Part shown: piece by piece, positions 33,924 to 44,356 of the stretch
How positions within the stretch are numbered: the stretch's first letter is position 1
Layout of the letters: the number at the start of each line of letters is the position of its first letter
NCBI RefSeq assembly: GCF_007860105.1
Contig: NZ_SJPU01000007.1
Location: 1-49,927 of the forward strand
Direction of reading: 5' to 3'
DNA length: 49,927 nucleotides
Source: Allorhodopirellula heiligendammensis
GTDB lineage: Bacteria; Planctomycetota; Planctomycetia; Pirellulales; Pirellulaceae
Notes under the pieces: model-generated
Told to the model about the DNA's origin: nothing
What the model saw: only the letters and a program-made list of their open reading frames with translations
The model's database searches: none
Translations under genes and position numbers: made by a program

Positions 33924-35549
33924 CTATTTTTTGGGCTCGCCGAGGCTGACAGGCACGAGTTCCCATGTTGGTTCTGGAATCTCCAAAATCATGACCGCCG
34001 TGTCAGGAGCTTTTCCAGAGTAGAAGGAGACGTAGTGATTGGCTCCCATCACGGTGGAATTCACATTGCCGGAATCCCAGGTAATCGGACTACCGGTGGC
34101 AACAGCCTCCGAAGCCGGCCAGAGAAGCGGATTGTCGAAGACGACGTCGGGATCAACGACTCGACGCCGTAGAATTCCCCGGCCACGTTCGTAGTAATAA
34201 TTGCTCAATAAGCCCGTTTCAGCGTCGAGAATAAGGCTGGGTGTTGAGGCCAATATGTCGCCTATGTTGGTTTGCTCCCGCGTCCACGTGAGACCGTTGT
34301 CCGTGGAGACCAGCTGAAATTGGGACGGCCCGGATTCCGTCCTCGCGATGGCAAGGATTTTCCCATCGCCGAGATAAACAGCTGAGGGTTCCGTAGGCCA
34401 ATCCGCTTTCATCAGCCCGGACTCGACCGGAGTCTGTGTCCAGGTGGCGCCGTCGTCGGCGCTGGTCATCACGCCCCACGAGTGAACCGCTTGGTCACTA
34501 TAATTTCCCGCGAACCACAAGGCCATCAACCCAACCTCGGGGACTTCGAAAACGTCTGTTACCTGCATGGGTGGGATGGCCAGTTTCGGCGACGCGATGA
34601 GCGTGAACGTCACTCCATCTGTGGTGCGGTAGAGGTCGTGATGCCGCTCCTGGCCGACTCGCCGTACCCAGAGCAGCATTGCCCCGGAGGAATCCAGCCC
34701 CTTGCCGACGGTGACCTCGCCGTAGCCGGGTGTGTTGGCGACCACCGTTTCCGCCGTCCACGTTTTCCCGCCGTCGGTGGACGTACGCGCATAGACCGCC
34801 CGGGCATCTTCTCCAATCGTGTGCTTGGAGCCTCGGCTGTACGTGCATACCAGCTTCTCACCGATGGCCTGAGTCATCGGCCACGAGTTGTAGCCACTCA
34901 CGTCCTGCACGACATGAGGATCAGGAAGACCGTATAACGGAGTCACCTTCACGACCGCCAAACCAGTGGGCCGGGTGAACGTGTCACCGGGGAGGCCGGG
35001 CTCGCGCTGAATCCGCACCGTCAGCGGCTTGGTGGGGACCACCTCGTAATAGGACTCCAAAACGATCGATCGAGAATAAAATGGACCAGGGGGCAGCGGT
35101 GTTCGCACGGGCTTGCCCAGCGCGTGACGCGCGGAGAACGGAGCATCCTCCACCAGCTGCGACAAATGGACTCGGTAAACATCCTCCAAGTCAGCCCTGG
35201 TCTCGGCATCAGTAGAGGTCACGACGATCTCGACCTTCACCGCGACGCAATCGCGCGGAAGGCCGTTGACAATGCCGGCCACCGATTGGCCTACACTGCC
35301 TCCGGATAAAGACCACACGGGAACGTGAGTGGAACCATGTGACATCACTACGAGAGAAGGCTTACCCGTTGCGATCGACAAATCATTGGCCGTCAGATAG
35401 AGCGGAGACGCCGCCCCGCTTTTAAAACTGGGATCCTCAATGGTTTGTGGATCTTGCGCGATAGCAGCAGCCGGTTGACCGACCAGGACTGATACGGTCA
35501 GGACGAAGAGCATGCGCGACAAACAGAGATGTGCTGGTAAGAATTTCAT
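33924..35549 (-). CDS. Secreted BNR-repeat (sialidase-superfamily) protein
   Basis: The product of 541 residues from ATG 35549 has a signal peptide (about 10-30) and an N-terminal beta-rich domain of about 200 residues. A six-bladed propeller follows, with Asp-box motifs such as STDGGKTWTAE, SADDGATWTQ and STDNGLTWTRE. The FRIP arginine motif of GH33 is not evident, so sialidase activity is uncertain and related lyases or exo-glycosidases are possible. An upstream in-frame start at 35696 would add a basic leader without a signal peptide. It is 91 bases upstream of the SGNH gene on the same strand. Confidence 0.7.
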   Translation of the reverse strand: MKFLPAHLCLSRMLFVLTVSVLVGQPAAAIAQDPQTIEDPSFKSGAASPLYLTANDLSIATGKPSLVVMSHGSTHVPVWSLSGGSVGQSVAGIVNGLPRDCVAVKVEIVVTSTDAETRADLEDVYRVHLSQLVEDAPFSARHALGKPVRTPLPPGPFYSRSIVLESYYEVVPTKPLTVRIQREPGLPGDTFTRPTGLAVVKVTPLYGLPDPHVVQDVSGYNSWPMTQAIGEKLVCTYSRGSKHTIGEDARAVYARTSTDGGKTWTAETVVANTPGYGEVTVGKGLDSSGAMLLWVRRVGQERHHDLYRTTDGVTFTLIASPKLAIPPMQVTDVFEVPEVGLMALWFAGNYSDQAVHSWGVMTSADDGATWTQTPVESGLMKADWPTEPSAVYLGDGKILAIARTESGPSQFQLVSTDNGLTWTREQTNIGDILASTPSLILDAETGLLSNYYYERGRGILRRRVVDPDVVFDNPLLWPASEAVATGSPITWDSGNVNSTVMGANHYVSFYSGKAPDTAVMILEIPEPTWELVPVSLGEPKK

Positions 35550-35955
35550 GGGGGGGACCGGGGGCGGGACGCCGTGCGAATCGCCGTCGCCACGAGCGAG
35601 GCGGGAAATTGCGCAGCGATTAGGTGGGATCAGGCTGAAATCAACCAGACGTTGTCGTGTCAGCCGGACAGATCGCGCGTTGCAACCAGCTTCCACACCG
35701 GGCGGTATGGCAAGCCGGCCAAGGACGGATCATCAATGGAAGTGATTCTACCAGATCGGGCTCGTGGCGTGCTGACGCAAGGATTCATGCCGGCACATCG
35801 CACCGGGTCCCGTGATATCAATCATCACTCGACTTTCCTGGAGCGAGATGCTTGACAGTCAATCAATCGCCAGCGCTGATCAGGTAGACTATTGGTCGAC
35901 ATCGCATATTCCACGCATGTCGGTTTTCAAACCGCGAACAATCTAAACGCCATCC
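35550..35955. other. Divergent intergenic region (BNR gene and NHL gene)
   Basis: About 400 bases carry the promoters of two divergent genes. A consensus-like TTGACA (35852-35857) points toward the NHL gene, but the -10 hexamer at the usual distance is poor (GCTGAT). Upstream of the BNR start is a run of seven G on the plus strand (35550-35556). No coding sequence was recognised. Confidence 0.4.
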
Positions 35956-37176
35956 ATGATTAACAGTCTTTCAGTCCCGCTCGCGTTACTCGTCTCGGCC
36001 ATTCCGACTCCAAAGCTGTGCACACAGGCCTCTGTCACGCCTGTGATTCGCACGCTCGACACCAGCGATCTCGTAAGAGGGCTACCAGCGAATCCACACC
36101 TATTCCGACCGCGAGCCGCCACCGCGTCCCATCCTCAAGGACACGTGCTCGTTGTTCAGAATCGCGTCCCAGTCGATGTCGACTCTGCAGAGTCATCCCA
36201 ATCCCCGGAAGCCATTGGTGGCTCCCGCGATCCTGTACCGTCGCCGAACATCCCAGGCCAACTGCATTGCCCATTCGGAGTCCAGTTTGACAGCGATGGT
36301 GTAATGTGGGTTGTCGAGTACGATGGCGGGCGCGTGCTCAAGCGGAACGTCGACGGCAGCTTCACAACGGTTGCGGGGCAAAGTCAGGCAGGTTACGTCG
36401 ATGGCGTCGGCAGCGATGCCAAGTTCAACCAGTTGCACAATTTGGTCATTGCTCCCGATGGGATGATCTATCTTTCCGAGCACATGAACCATGTCATCCG
36501 TAGCCTGGATCCCAAAACCGGTCGGGTAGAAACTTTGGCAGGTTCAGGTGCCCCGGGTTTTTCCGGCGACGGTGACAACATCCGTCAGCCGGGTGCGACC
36601 CCAGTGCGATTCAATCAACCCATCAGCATTGCACTGTCCCCCGATGGGCAATCGCTGTTGATCGCAGATATCGGCAACCGACGAATACGGGAGCTCAGCT
36701 TAAAAACAAACTCACTCCGCACCGTGGCTGGGAACGGCAAGCAGGGTGTTCCCATTGACGGAGAGTTGGCGACGGATTCGCCGCTCGTGGACCCCCGCGC
36801 AGTCGCGTTTGATGCCGACGGGAACTTTTATATCGCCGAGCGAAACGGGAACGCGCTACGCGTGGTGCGTGACGGTCGCATCTACACTCTCGCTGGAACC
36901 GGTAGAAAGGGTAAGCAAGATGGCCCGGCTTTGCAGGCAACCTTTAACGGTCCTAAGCATATTGAAACCGGTCCGGACGGACGAGTGTACTTGGCCGACG
37001 ACAATAACCATTTAATTCGGATCTATGATCCGCAGACCCGAACGGTCAGCACTCTCAATACAACTCCCTTTGAACTCAAACGTCCCCATGGCGTGACTTG
37101 GTATCGGGACAGTCTGTACCTGTCAGACAGTTTCCACCATCGTCTTATCAAGATTCCAGCCCCTATGAAGAACTAA
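35956..37176 (+). CDS. Secreted NHL-repeat beta-propeller protein
   Basis: The 406-residue product has a short hydrophobic N-terminus (about 3-16) that may be a signal peptide, and a propeller built of NHL repeats. Repeats are visible as FGVQFDSDGVMWVVEYDGGR, HNLVIAPDGMIYLSEHMNHV, SIALSPDGQSLLIADIGNRR, AVAFDADGNFYIAERNGNAL and HIETGPDGRVYLADDNNHLI, with intervening TVAGNGKQG-type loops. NHL propellers bind ligands or act as lactonase/lyase-like enzymes; no catalytic residue is obvious. It is divergent from the BNR gene. Confidence 0.82.
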   Translation: MINSLSVPLALLVSAIPTPKLCTQASVTPVIRTLDTSDLVRGLPANPHLFRPRAATASHPQGHVLVVQNRVPVDVDSAESSQSPEAIGGSRDPVPSPNIPGQLHCPFGVQFDSDGVMWVVEYDGGRVLKRNVDGSFTTVAGQSQAGYVDGVGSDAKFNQLHNLVIAPDGMIYLSEHMNHVIRSLDPKTGRVETLAGSGAPGFSGDGDNIRQPGATPVRFNQPISIALSPDGQSLLIADIGNRRIRELSLKTNSLRTVAGNGKQGVPIDGELATDSPLVDPRAVAFDADGNFYIAERNGNALRVVRDGRIYTLAGTGRKGKQDGPALQATFNGPKHIETGPDGRVYLADDNNHLIRIYDPQTRTVSTLNTTPFELKRPHGVTWYRDSLYLSDSFHHRLIKIPAPMKN

Positions 37177-37336
37177 ATCCGATCCAAATCCGAGTTTTGG
37201 TTTGTAGGTGCCCCACACCAGTGCCTCACCTGACTGCACCAGGTGGACCCCGCCCCGCGACAACTAGCGGGCGGTTGGTTCTCTGGCCATCGCACCTCTA
37301 GCGGTTGTCCTTCTGGGCGTCGAATTCAACATGTGT

Positions 37337-38173
37337 TTAGCAACGCGCATACCGATCAATGATTTCGTCGAGGAAGGTCTGTTGGTCTCGCGACCAATGT
37401 TCATCGGAGAAAATTTCAACTTCGTTCCAACCGGCGAAGCCAGCCGCGTCCATCATATGTCGAAATCCTTTGATGTCGATGCAACCATCCCCCATCAAGG
37501 CTCGATCATTGAGTAGGTCGCGGGTTGGGACTCGCCAATCGCACAAATGAAACGCAAAGAGAGCTTCGTTTGCGCCAATCAATTGGATCTCACGTTGCAA
37601 GTTTGGATCCCACCAAACGTGATAGACATCGACAGCGATTCCGAGAATGGGTTGTCGAATTGACTCACAGATCTCACGCGCCTCGGTTAAGCGATTGATG
37701 CAACTCTTATCCGCAGCGTACATCGGGTGTAACGGCTCGATCGCCAATCGGACGTTTGCTGCTTTCGCATCGTCGATAAGAGCTTCGATCCCGTCTTGTA
37801 CCCAACCTCGCTGTCGGTCCAGTGACTCACCCGGAGTCGCTCCGACGACGAGCACCAGCATCTCGGCCGATAGTTCTGCGGCGGTTTCAATCAGTGTGCG
37901 GTTGTGGTCGATCCGCTGCTCTCGTACACGTGAGTCGGAATCACAGAAGAAGCCGCCACGAACTAGCGCAGGGACTTGGAGACCGGATGCCTGCACCGCG
38001 CGGCTTGCCGCGGTGGCGGACATTCCTTCAATCGCTTCGACCCAAATGCTCACACCTCCGATACCTGCCGCCGCGTAACGTTCCAGTGCAACTTCGAGTG
38101 GCCACGCCTTGGTGGTGATCGTGTGAATGGCCAGCCGATCGCGAGTGGGTTCGTCGGTGGAATTATTTGACAT
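37337..38173 (-). CDS. Sugar phosphate isomerase/epimerase (xylose isomerase-like TIM barrel)
   Basis: This 278-residue AP_endonuc_2-type TIM barrel has no signal peptide, so it is cytoplasmic. Metal-binding and catalytic positions are suggested by [11 protein letters not shown] (Glu), [13 protein letters not shown] (Asp, His), [11 protein letters not shown] (His) and [12 protein letters not shown] (Glu). It should isomerise or epimerise a keto sugar or act in inositol/hydroxy acid catabolism. Its ATG (38173) overlaps by 11 bases the end of the upstream oxidoreductase gene on the same strand, so the two are translated together. Confidence 0.83.
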   Translation of the reverse strand: MSNNSTDEPTRDRLAIHTITTKAWPLEVALERYAAAGIGGVSIWVEAIEGMSATAASRAVQASGLQVPALVRGGFFCDSDSRVREQRIDHNRTLIETAAELSAEMLVLVVGATPGESLDRQRGWVQDGIEALIDDAKAANVRLAIEPLHPMYAADKSCINRLTEAREICESIRQPILGIAVDVYHVWWDPNLQREIQLIGANEALFAFHLCDWRVPTRDLLNDRALMGDGCIDIKGFRHMMDAAGFAGWNEVEIFSDEHWSRDQQTFLDEIIDRYARC

Positions 38174-39347
38174 TGCTAGATCCACCCTCGATCGAAATCC
38201 ACTTTTGCTCGTTTGCTGAGCGAGCACCCGCTTCAGCCAAACGCACGCCCGCGGCCGCGGACGCTAGCGTCCAGGGGAATTCCGCATCGCCGACACAGTG
38301 ACGAATGAACAACTCCCACTGAACTTTGAATGCGTTGTCATACTCTGTTGTGTTCGGCATCTGCTGCCAATTGTCGTAAAAATTGATGGGCTGCGGCACG
38401 TCAGGATTCCAGGTCGGCATCGGTGTCACAGATGCCCCTTGAATCCAGCATTCTCGTAGCCCTGCCACAGCCGATCCTTCCGTTCCATCGACTTGGATCG
38501 TCAACAGATCATCACGTCGAACGCGTGTCGTCCATGAACTGTTGAACTGGCACGTGACACCACTCTGCAACGCAAAAATCGCGTAAGCGGCGTCGTCGGC
38601 GGTGCACCGGTAGGCCGCCCCCGACTCGTCAATTCGTTCAGGAACTTCGGTCGTCGCGTGGGCCAACACGCGTTCGACAGGGCCAAACAAATCATTGATC
38701 AGGTATTCCCAGTGGCAAAACATGTCGATCATCATGCCGCCACCATCTTCGCTGCGATAGTTCCACGATGGCCGCTGGGCGGGCTGATCGCCATCATGTC
38801 CGGTAAACACCCAGTAGCCAAACTCACCGCGAACACTCAGCATTTTTCCAAAGAACCCTTGGTCCCGGAGCATTCTCAGTTTGCGGATTCCGGGCAGCCA
38901 CAATTTATCCTGAACCGCACCATTCTTCACACCGGTTTGGTGGGCGACCTCGGCAAGCTGAGCGGCGGTGTCTGGATCAATCGCGATTGGTTTTTCACAG
39001 TACACCGATTTTCCTTGTTGCATTGCTTTTCTCAACAACTCCGGTCTCATTTGGGTGCTGGAGGCATCGAAAAAGATGTCAACGCTCTGGTCCTCGAGCA
39101 CCGCATCCAGGTCAGTCGTCCACTCGATGGATCGACCGATTTCTTCAGTCGCCACCGTCACGGCGAGCCGTTTTAGCTTTTCCGCGTTGCGACCAACCAA
39201 AATTGGCTCGATCGGTTGCCACTGCCCCGACGAAAGCTGGACGCCACCCTGACGAATGATGGCCAAAATGGAACGGATCAGATGTTGGTTCGTTCCCATG
39301 CGCCCGGTGACGCCGTGCATCGCAATTTTCAGAGGTTCCAGGTTCAT
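38163..39347 (-). CDS. Gfo/Idh/MocA family NAD(P)-dependent oxidoreductase
   Basis: This 394-residue two-domain oxidoreductase has an N-terminal Rossmann fold starting [11 protein letters not shown], the conserved EKP motif at 118-120 (VYCEKPIAI) and the C-terminal substrate domain with [18 protein letters not shown] (His as a catalytic candidate). It lacks a Tat signal, unlike many planctomycete homologues, so it is cytoplasmic. The substrate is a sugar or inositol, by family. It forms an operon with an isomerase and is divergent from an AraC regulator. Confidence 0.88.
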   Translation of the reverse strand: MNLEPLKIAMHGVTGRMGTNQHLIRSILAIIRQGGVQLSSGQWQPIEPILVGRNAEKLKRLAVTVATEEIGRSIEWTTDLDAVLEDQSVDIFFDASSTQMRPELLRKAMQQGKSVYCEKPIAIDPDTAAQLAEVAHQTGVKNGAVQDKLWLPGIRKLRMLRDQGFFGKMLSVRGEFGYWVFTGHDGDQPAQRPSWNYRSEDGGGMMIDMFCHWEYLINDLFGPVERVLAHATTEVPERIDESGAAYRCTADDAAYAIFALQSGVTCQFNSSWTTRVRRDDLLTIQVDGTEGSAVAGLRECWIQGASVTPMPTWNPDVPQPINFYDNWQQMPNTTEYDNAFKVQWELFIRHCVGDAEFPWTLASAAAGVRLAEAGARSANEQKWISIEGGSSNVK

Positions 39348-39433
39348 ACTTCATGCCGTAGGAGGTGGTCTGGGCGGGTGGCGATGCCGGAATCAAGGAA
39401 TGAGCACGTCGAGACTGGTTCGACGAGGCGGAC

Positions 39434-40447
39434 ATGATTGCGTCATCAAGTGATCAGTCAACTCAGCATACAATCACTGCGCAGAATAGACTTGGCGATT
39501 TGAGCACGAAGGACTCGCGTTTTGGGCAATACCTGGCACAATGGGGCTTCACCCTGAGAATTTGCGATCCCATCAACCTGCACACGGCCTCCATGCCTCC
39601 GGTACGCCCCATCGGCTCGACGACTGAGACACGCAATACGCCAGTGCCGCCAGATATGCGTCCGAGCGGCCTATGGGTATTCGAAAGCCGGCATGCCGAA
39701 TCCTTTGCGATGTCCGTCACGCAACACACATTTCTGAAGTTCCTGTGGATTCGCGAGGGCCGAGCAAGGATCGAGTTTGAGACCGATTCTCTTGATTGCG
39801 AATCGGGCACTCTCGTGATCGTTCCGCCTCACACCACTCACCGAATCGTCGACTCCTCCGACGCCCCCGTCTCTCTGTTTGGACTCGGATTGGACACGCA
39901 AGAATTACGATGTGTCGAACCAGTACTGCCGCTTTATCAAACTGGCGTCTACTCAGGTCAACGGCTGGGGACACTTCGCATTGAGCAGCACTTTCGCAGG
40001 CTGCTGTATCTGGTCGACCAAGACGAAGCTACGAGTCAGTTCGCGTCCGTTGCTGCGGCGTTGGAGTTACTCTCGGAGTTAGCGCTGAAATTGGCTCCCG
40101 CAAAAGCAGCGAGTGGCACAACGAACAAACCGTCAGGCGACCCGATGCTTGAGGCTTATCTCGAATGGCTCCAACGCAACTTTTTTGAACCCTTGACACT
40201 CGACGGGGCGGCGAGGGCGTCAGGTATGTCTCGCCGCACATTCACCAACCAGTTCAAAGCGAGAACAGGGATGACGTGGCTGGAGTACGTAAACGGACTG
40301 CGTATCCGCCGAGCGGAGGAGCTGCTCGCCGACGCCGATCGAAAAGTTTCCTCGATCGCTTTTCAATGTGGCTTTGATGACGTATCCACTTTCTACCGTG
40401 CCTTCAAACGAATCACCGGCCGGACACCGGGAGGCGACTGCGTTTAA
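39434..40447 (+). CDS. AraC family transcriptional regulator (cupin sensor)
   Basis: This 337-residue regulator has an N-terminal cupin-like ligand domain (about 75-155, with LWIREGRARIEFETDSLDCE and VIVPPHTTHRI) and a C-terminal double helix-turn-helix (about 235-337): LTLDGAARASGMSRRTFTNQF and KVSSIAFQCGFDDVSTFYRAF, ending KRITGRTPGG. It is divergent from the oxidoreductase/isomerase operon (87 bases between starts), the usual arrangement for a sugar-responsive activator. The start is uncertain; AGGCGG lies close before ATG 39434. Confidence 0.87.
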   Translation: MIASSSDQSTQHTITAQNRLGDLSTKDSRFGQYLAQWGFTLRICDPINLHTASMPPVRPIGSTTETRNTPVPPDMRPSGLWVFESRHAESFAMSVTQHTFLKFLWIREGRARIEFETDSLDCESGTLVIVPPHTTHRIVDSSDAPVSLFGLGLDTQELRCVEPVLPLYQTGVYSGQRLGTLRIEQHFRRLLYLVDQDEATSQFASVAAALELLSELALKLAPAKAASGTTNKPSGDPMLEAYLEWLQRNFFEPLTLDGAARASGMSRRTFTNQFKARTGMTWLEYVNGLRIRRAEELLADADRKVSSIAFQCGFDDVSTFYRAFKRITGRTPGGDCV

Positions 40448-40524
40448 GACCAACTGGCATTGCCGGCTGGAACAACAAGAGATCTTACCCGCGAGTCTCG
40501 CCAACGGCGTTTCTGAATCCCCAT

Positions 40525-42846
40525 TTAATTGCCCACTCCCCATTCTTTGTTGGGATTCGGGCCCAGGGTCAACTCCAGCACACCCCCTTGAACGAGATCA
40601 TTGTGCGGAAGGAGTGACGATTCAAGGGGTTTGCCGTTCCACATTGCGGACTGAATGTAGACATTCTCCGGGGCTTGGTTCTTGGTTAGTATCGTCAGGA
40701 CATTGCCTCTGTAATAACGATCACTCAGTTTGATTTCGACTTTATCGAAAACAGGGGCGGTGATGTCATAACTGGGATTCAACCCGGAACCACCGTCAAA
40801 CTGGAAGAGGCCCAGCGCCATCAGCGCGCTGACCGCACCCATTTGCCCCTGATCTTCGTCACCGTTGTATCCACTGTACGGGTCTGTTCCGCTGAAGGCG
40901 GCGTCCTGTACGGCACGTACCCATTTCTGACTGAGCCAGGGGAAGCCAATTCGATTGAAGTAGTGAGCCGCTCCGGTACCGTCCTGATTAGCATAGTCAA
41001 TCCAGGCAGCCCCATGCTCGCGTCCTTTGAGGTGGAACTTATCTTTCACTGCCAACTCGAACTGCTCATTCAATTTCGCCGCGGCCGCATCGGGACCGCT
41101 TAGAATTTGGGCCAATCCCATCGCATCATGGGGCACAAAGAACGTCGAAACGGCGGCGCTCGTTTCACAAAACCCTTCTTGCTCAAACCTCTTCTCGTTG
41201 GGGAGATAATTATCTAACCAGCCACCGTCCGCCGTGCGGACCCAAGCCGATTGTTTTTCGGGCCAGATCACATTTTGATAGTTCGCGGCCCCCGGGATGA
41301 ATCGCTGGTAGAGTTCCTCGTTCCCCAAGCCTTTCGCCATTTGGGCGATACACCAATCATGGTACGAATTGTAGAGCGTTAGACTGGTAACCGCGCTGCC
41401 ATGCCCGCCAGAGAGCTTGTTTCGGTGAGACACGTAGCCTTTCTTCGTGTATTCCTCATAGACTGCTGGCGTCGGTGACTTCGCATATCCGCCGTAATAG
41501 CGTCCACCATCAATCTCTGTATTTCGAACGAGTCCCTCCAACGCTAATTCGACATCAAAATCTCTGATGCCTTTCGCATAAGCGGCCGTGATGGCGGGAG
41601 CTGCACTGTCGCCGATCATCACGAACGTGTAGTTGCCGCCGGACGGGCCCCGGGGAATGAGTCCGCCATTGCGGTACATTTCAACCGAAGTATTGCAAAT
41701 GTCACTGTATCGTTCTGGACACAATAACGGCCACAGAATGTTAAGACTCCAGTGGCTGCCCCACCAACTATCGAAATTGTGCATTGCAAATTTCGGCTTA
41801 CCAGCCTCGTCTTCCGGAATCTGACGAATGACCTGGCTTGCTCCTGTCAAATCGCTGTACGCACCATCGGCGTCGCTAATGATGCGGCGTCCCAACATGG
41901 AACGCCACAGGTCGGTATAGAACTTTGTTTTTTGGGCATCCGATCCCCCTTCGACTTCAATGCGAGAAAGGTGTTCGTTCCAATCCTGCTTGGAATCCTC
42001 GACGACTTGATCAAAATCCCAATGAGCCAGTTCTGCCTGCAGGTTCCTGCGGGCTCCCTCCATCGACGTGTAACTGATACCCACTCGCATTAAAACGGGC
42101 GTGCCTTCAGTGGTCTCGAAGCGAACAAAAGCGCCAGTCTCTTCACCTTCAATGGACTCCGCCGGTTCGCTGAGTTGCCCATTCCGCCAGCCACCGAACT
42201 GAGTCATGGGTTGGCTGAATTGTGCCACGAAGAAGACTGGGGTGCGTTTCCTACGACGTCCCGTTTTCTCTTGCAGGCTCATGCCCTCAATCTCGGTATC
42301 ACTCACTTTATCAACTTCGGCTTTGACCATCGGGCCATGACCCAGATACGCTCCCACATCGAAGAGAATGTAGGCATCTTCGGTTTGCGGGAAGGTATAG
42401 CGATGAAACCCCGTTCGTATGGTCGACGTCAGTTCTGCAGTGATGCCATATTTTTTCAACAGCACCTTGTGGTGCCCGGCCCCGACCACCTCCTCATCGT
42501 GAGTGAACTCTGACTGGTAGGCGTCCATTCCCTGCGGACCGGTCATCTCGCCCACGATGGGCATAACGGGAATGCCGGAAAGCTGCCAGGCGTGAACGTG
42601 ACTGAAGCAGCGAATATGCTTGTCGCCATACAGGTATCCCGAGTCCCACGACCCCTTAGTACTCGTATCCGGGCTGAGATTCACCAACCCAAAAGGTCGT
42701 GACGCCGAATTGAAGAAGAACCATCGAGAAGCATGCGTGTCGATCAGCGGGTCAACCCATTCGACAGGGGATTTCCCCCAAAGGTGACGCGGCGTCATCA
42801 CGTCTGAAAACGCGACGACCATCATCAAAACGGCAACGATCTTCAT
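40525..42846 (-). CDS. Secreted GH92 alpha-mannosidase
   Basis: This 773-residue exported enzyme has a signal peptide (about 1-15) and then the GH92 core starting VDPLIDTHASRWFFF with SRPFGLVNLSPDTS. Further family marks are YLYGDKHIRCFSHVHAWQLSG, FYTDLWRSMLGRR, NFDSWWGSHWSLNILWPLL and the C-terminal GYNGDEDQGQMGAVSALMALGLF, which holds the Asp acting as base in GH92. GH92 enzymes are Ca2+-dependent exo-alpha-mannosidases acting on N-glycans or yeast mannan. The start at 42846 begins the signal peptide; 42915 is an alternative. Directly downstream of a sulfatase gene on the same strand. Confidence 0.85.
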   Translation of the reverse strand: MKIVAVLMMVVAFSDVMTPRHLWGKSPVEWVDPLIDTHASRWFFFNSASRPFGLVNLSPDTSTKGSWDSGYLYGDKHIRCFSHVHAWQLSGIPVMPIVGEMTGPQGMDAYQSEFTHDEEVVGAGHHKVLLKKYGITAELTSTIRTGFHRYTFPQTEDAYILFDVGAYLGHGPMVKAEVDKVSDTEIEGMSLQEKTGRRRKRTPVFFVAQFSQPMTQFGGWRNGQLSEPAESIEGEETGAFVRFETTEGTPVLMRVGISYTSMEGARRNLQAELAHWDFDQVVEDSKQDWNEHLSRIEVEGGSDAQKTKFYTDLWRSMLGRRIISDADGAYSDLTGASQVIRQIPEDEAGKPKFAMHNFDSWWGSHWSLNILWPLLCPERYSDICNTSVEMYRNGGLIPRGPSGGNYTFVMIGDSAAPAITAAYAKGIRDFDVELALEGLVRNTEIDGGRYYGGYAKSPTPAVYEEYTKKGYVSHRNKLSGGHGSAVTSLTLYNSYHDWCIAQMAKGLGNEELYQRFIPGAANYQNVIWPEKQSAWVRTADGGWLDNYLPNEKRFEQEGFCETSAAVSTFFVPHDAMGLAQILSGPDAAAAKLNEQFELAVKDKFHLKGREHGAAWIDYANQDGTGAAHYFNRIGFPWLSQKWVRAVQDAAFSGTDPYSGYNGDEDQGQMGAVSALMALGLFQFDGGSGLNPSYDITAPVFDKVEIKLSDRYYRGNVLTILTKNQAPENVYIQSAMWNGKPLESSLLPHNDLVQGGVLELTLGPNPNKEWGVGN

Positions 42847-42895
42847 GGTAGGAATCGATTCTTCATAAGGAGGATATTGATACTGACGGGTGAAG

Positions 42896-44353
42896 TTATT
42901 GACCGGCGAGTGCATTCAATTGCTCGACTAACTCTCCACCAGCCAACTGGGGATCACGTGAGGTCTCACCATACTTCAAAAGCGCTGCGGCGAGCTGTTT
43001 TACCACCTCCACGTTCTCCTCCAACTCACGATGGTTCTGCAGTTCGTCTGGGTCCAATTTCAAGTCAAACAGCCAGGGCACGTCAGCCACTGAGACCACC
43101 AGCTTGTATCGATCGCTGACCGCGGCCACCCAACCCCGGGTGTTCGACGCCGAACGCAAAAACGTGACGTCGTCCCACTTCAGGTCCGACTTCCCCGTAA
43201 GCAATCCAGAAGCATCGCGTCCCTCGACGTTCTCAGGCGCTGTCTTGCCGAGCAACTCGAGAATCGTCGGAGTGAAGTCGACTGTCCCCAATGCCTGATC
43301 AACTTGGGTGCCAGCAGGAATGATACCAGGCGCGGCAATGATCATCGGGACCTTGGCGCTCCCTTCAAAGGCATTCCCCTTGTTGAGACGTCCGTGCTCA
43401 TAACACAAATCACCATGGTCCGATGTAAACACGATGACGGTGTTATCGATTAAATCCAGCTCACGCAGAGTTGCCAGGATTTCCGCGATATTGTCGTCGA
43501 TGAGCCGCACCATTCCAAAGTACCTCGCCATGCTGGCAGCGTTGAATTTGCCTACATTGTTATTCCCATTGGCCGCCGCCCACTTTGGATTTTGCTTTGA
43601 CATTGAGAACGTCATCGGCGCCCGAATCGCACGATCCATGTACATCTCATCATAGGGTGAACGAACTGTGTTCGGTCCATGGGGATCCGGCAGGCTGAGG
43701 TGGTAGCAGAAGGGTTCGTCCGCGTGCTCACGAATAAAATCCATCGCCCGATCGGCTAACCAATCCGTTGAAAAGGTTTCCTCGTCGGCACCGTCCAAAT
43801 TGTAATTCGGCTGTCCTTTTTGATTCGTCGCGGCGACACGAGGCCCATCGGCGGTTAACTCAAACTTCTTCCAGTGTCCTCGATTGAACATGAAGCGATT
43901 GTCTTCAAACCCAAACTGTCGCTGCGGTGCCCACTGCGGTTTCCCCGGCCCATCCAAGTGCCATTTCCCTGCATACCCGGTCGCATAACCATCTCGTCGC
44001 AGTACCTCGGCGAACGTCACCACGTCGCTGTTCAAGGGCCGATCGTTCTGATAGCTACCGGTGTTTTGCGGATAGCGACCTGAAAAAAAAGCAGCTCGAG
44101 AAGGTGTACACACCGGGCTGGTCGCGTAGAACGACGTGCAAATCACACCGCGTGCCGCGAGTGAGTCGATCGCTGGAGTTTCAACGATTGCATCGTTACC
44201 CCAAATCAATGCTTGATCCTTAGGCAACGTCTCGCGATAGCATCCCAACGTGCGGAAATTATGTTCGTCGGTCTGGATGATCAACAAATTCGGAGACGCC
44301 GCATGAGCGGCAATCGAACTGAGGACCATCAACAATATTAGCAAGCGAGTCAT
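42896..44353 (-). CDS. Secreted formylglycine-dependent sulfatase (with GH92 gene)
   Basis: This 485-residue sulfatase has a signal peptide (1-18). The FGly site is C82-T-P-S-R86 in SPVCTPSRAAFFSGRYP. Metal ligands are in NLLIIQTDEHN and in VIVFTSDHGDLCYEHG, and GKWHLDGPG is the third signature. Activation needs a maturase, not encoded in this window. The 50-base overlap region with the GH92 gene's possible upstream start suggests cotranscription with the mannosidase. The substrate is likely a sulfated glycan; the subfamily cannot be assigned by eye. Confidence 0.92.
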   Translation of the reverse strand: MTRLLILLMVLSSIAAHAASPNLLIIQTDEHNFRTLGCYRETLPKDQALIWGNDAIVETPAIDSLAARGVICTSFYATSPVCTPSRAAFFSGRYPQNTGSYQNDRPLNSDVVTFAEVLRRDGYATGYAGKWHLDGPGKPQWAPQRQFGFEDNRFMFNRGHWKKFELTADGPRVAATNQKGQPNYNLDGADEETFSTDWLADRAMDFIREHADEPFCYHLSLPDPHGPNTVRSPYDEMYMDRAIRAPMTFSMSKQNPKWAAANGNNNVGKFNAASMARYFGMVRLIDDNIAEILATLRELDLIDNTVIVFTSDHGDLCYEHGRLNKGNAFEGSAKVPMIIAAPGIIPAGTQVDQALGTVDFTPTILELLGKTAPENVEGRDASGLLTGKSDLKWDDVTFLRSASNTRGWVAAVSDRYKLVVSVADVPWLFDLKLDPDELQNHRELEENVEVVKQLAAALLKYGETSRDPQLAGGELVEQLNALAGQ

Positions 44354-44356
44354 GGC

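Noticed and set aside
33924..35549. Firm assignment as GH33 sialidase
   Set aside because: Asp boxes are clear, but the FRIP motif and the Tyr/Glu pair could not be placed by eye, so only the superfamily is given.
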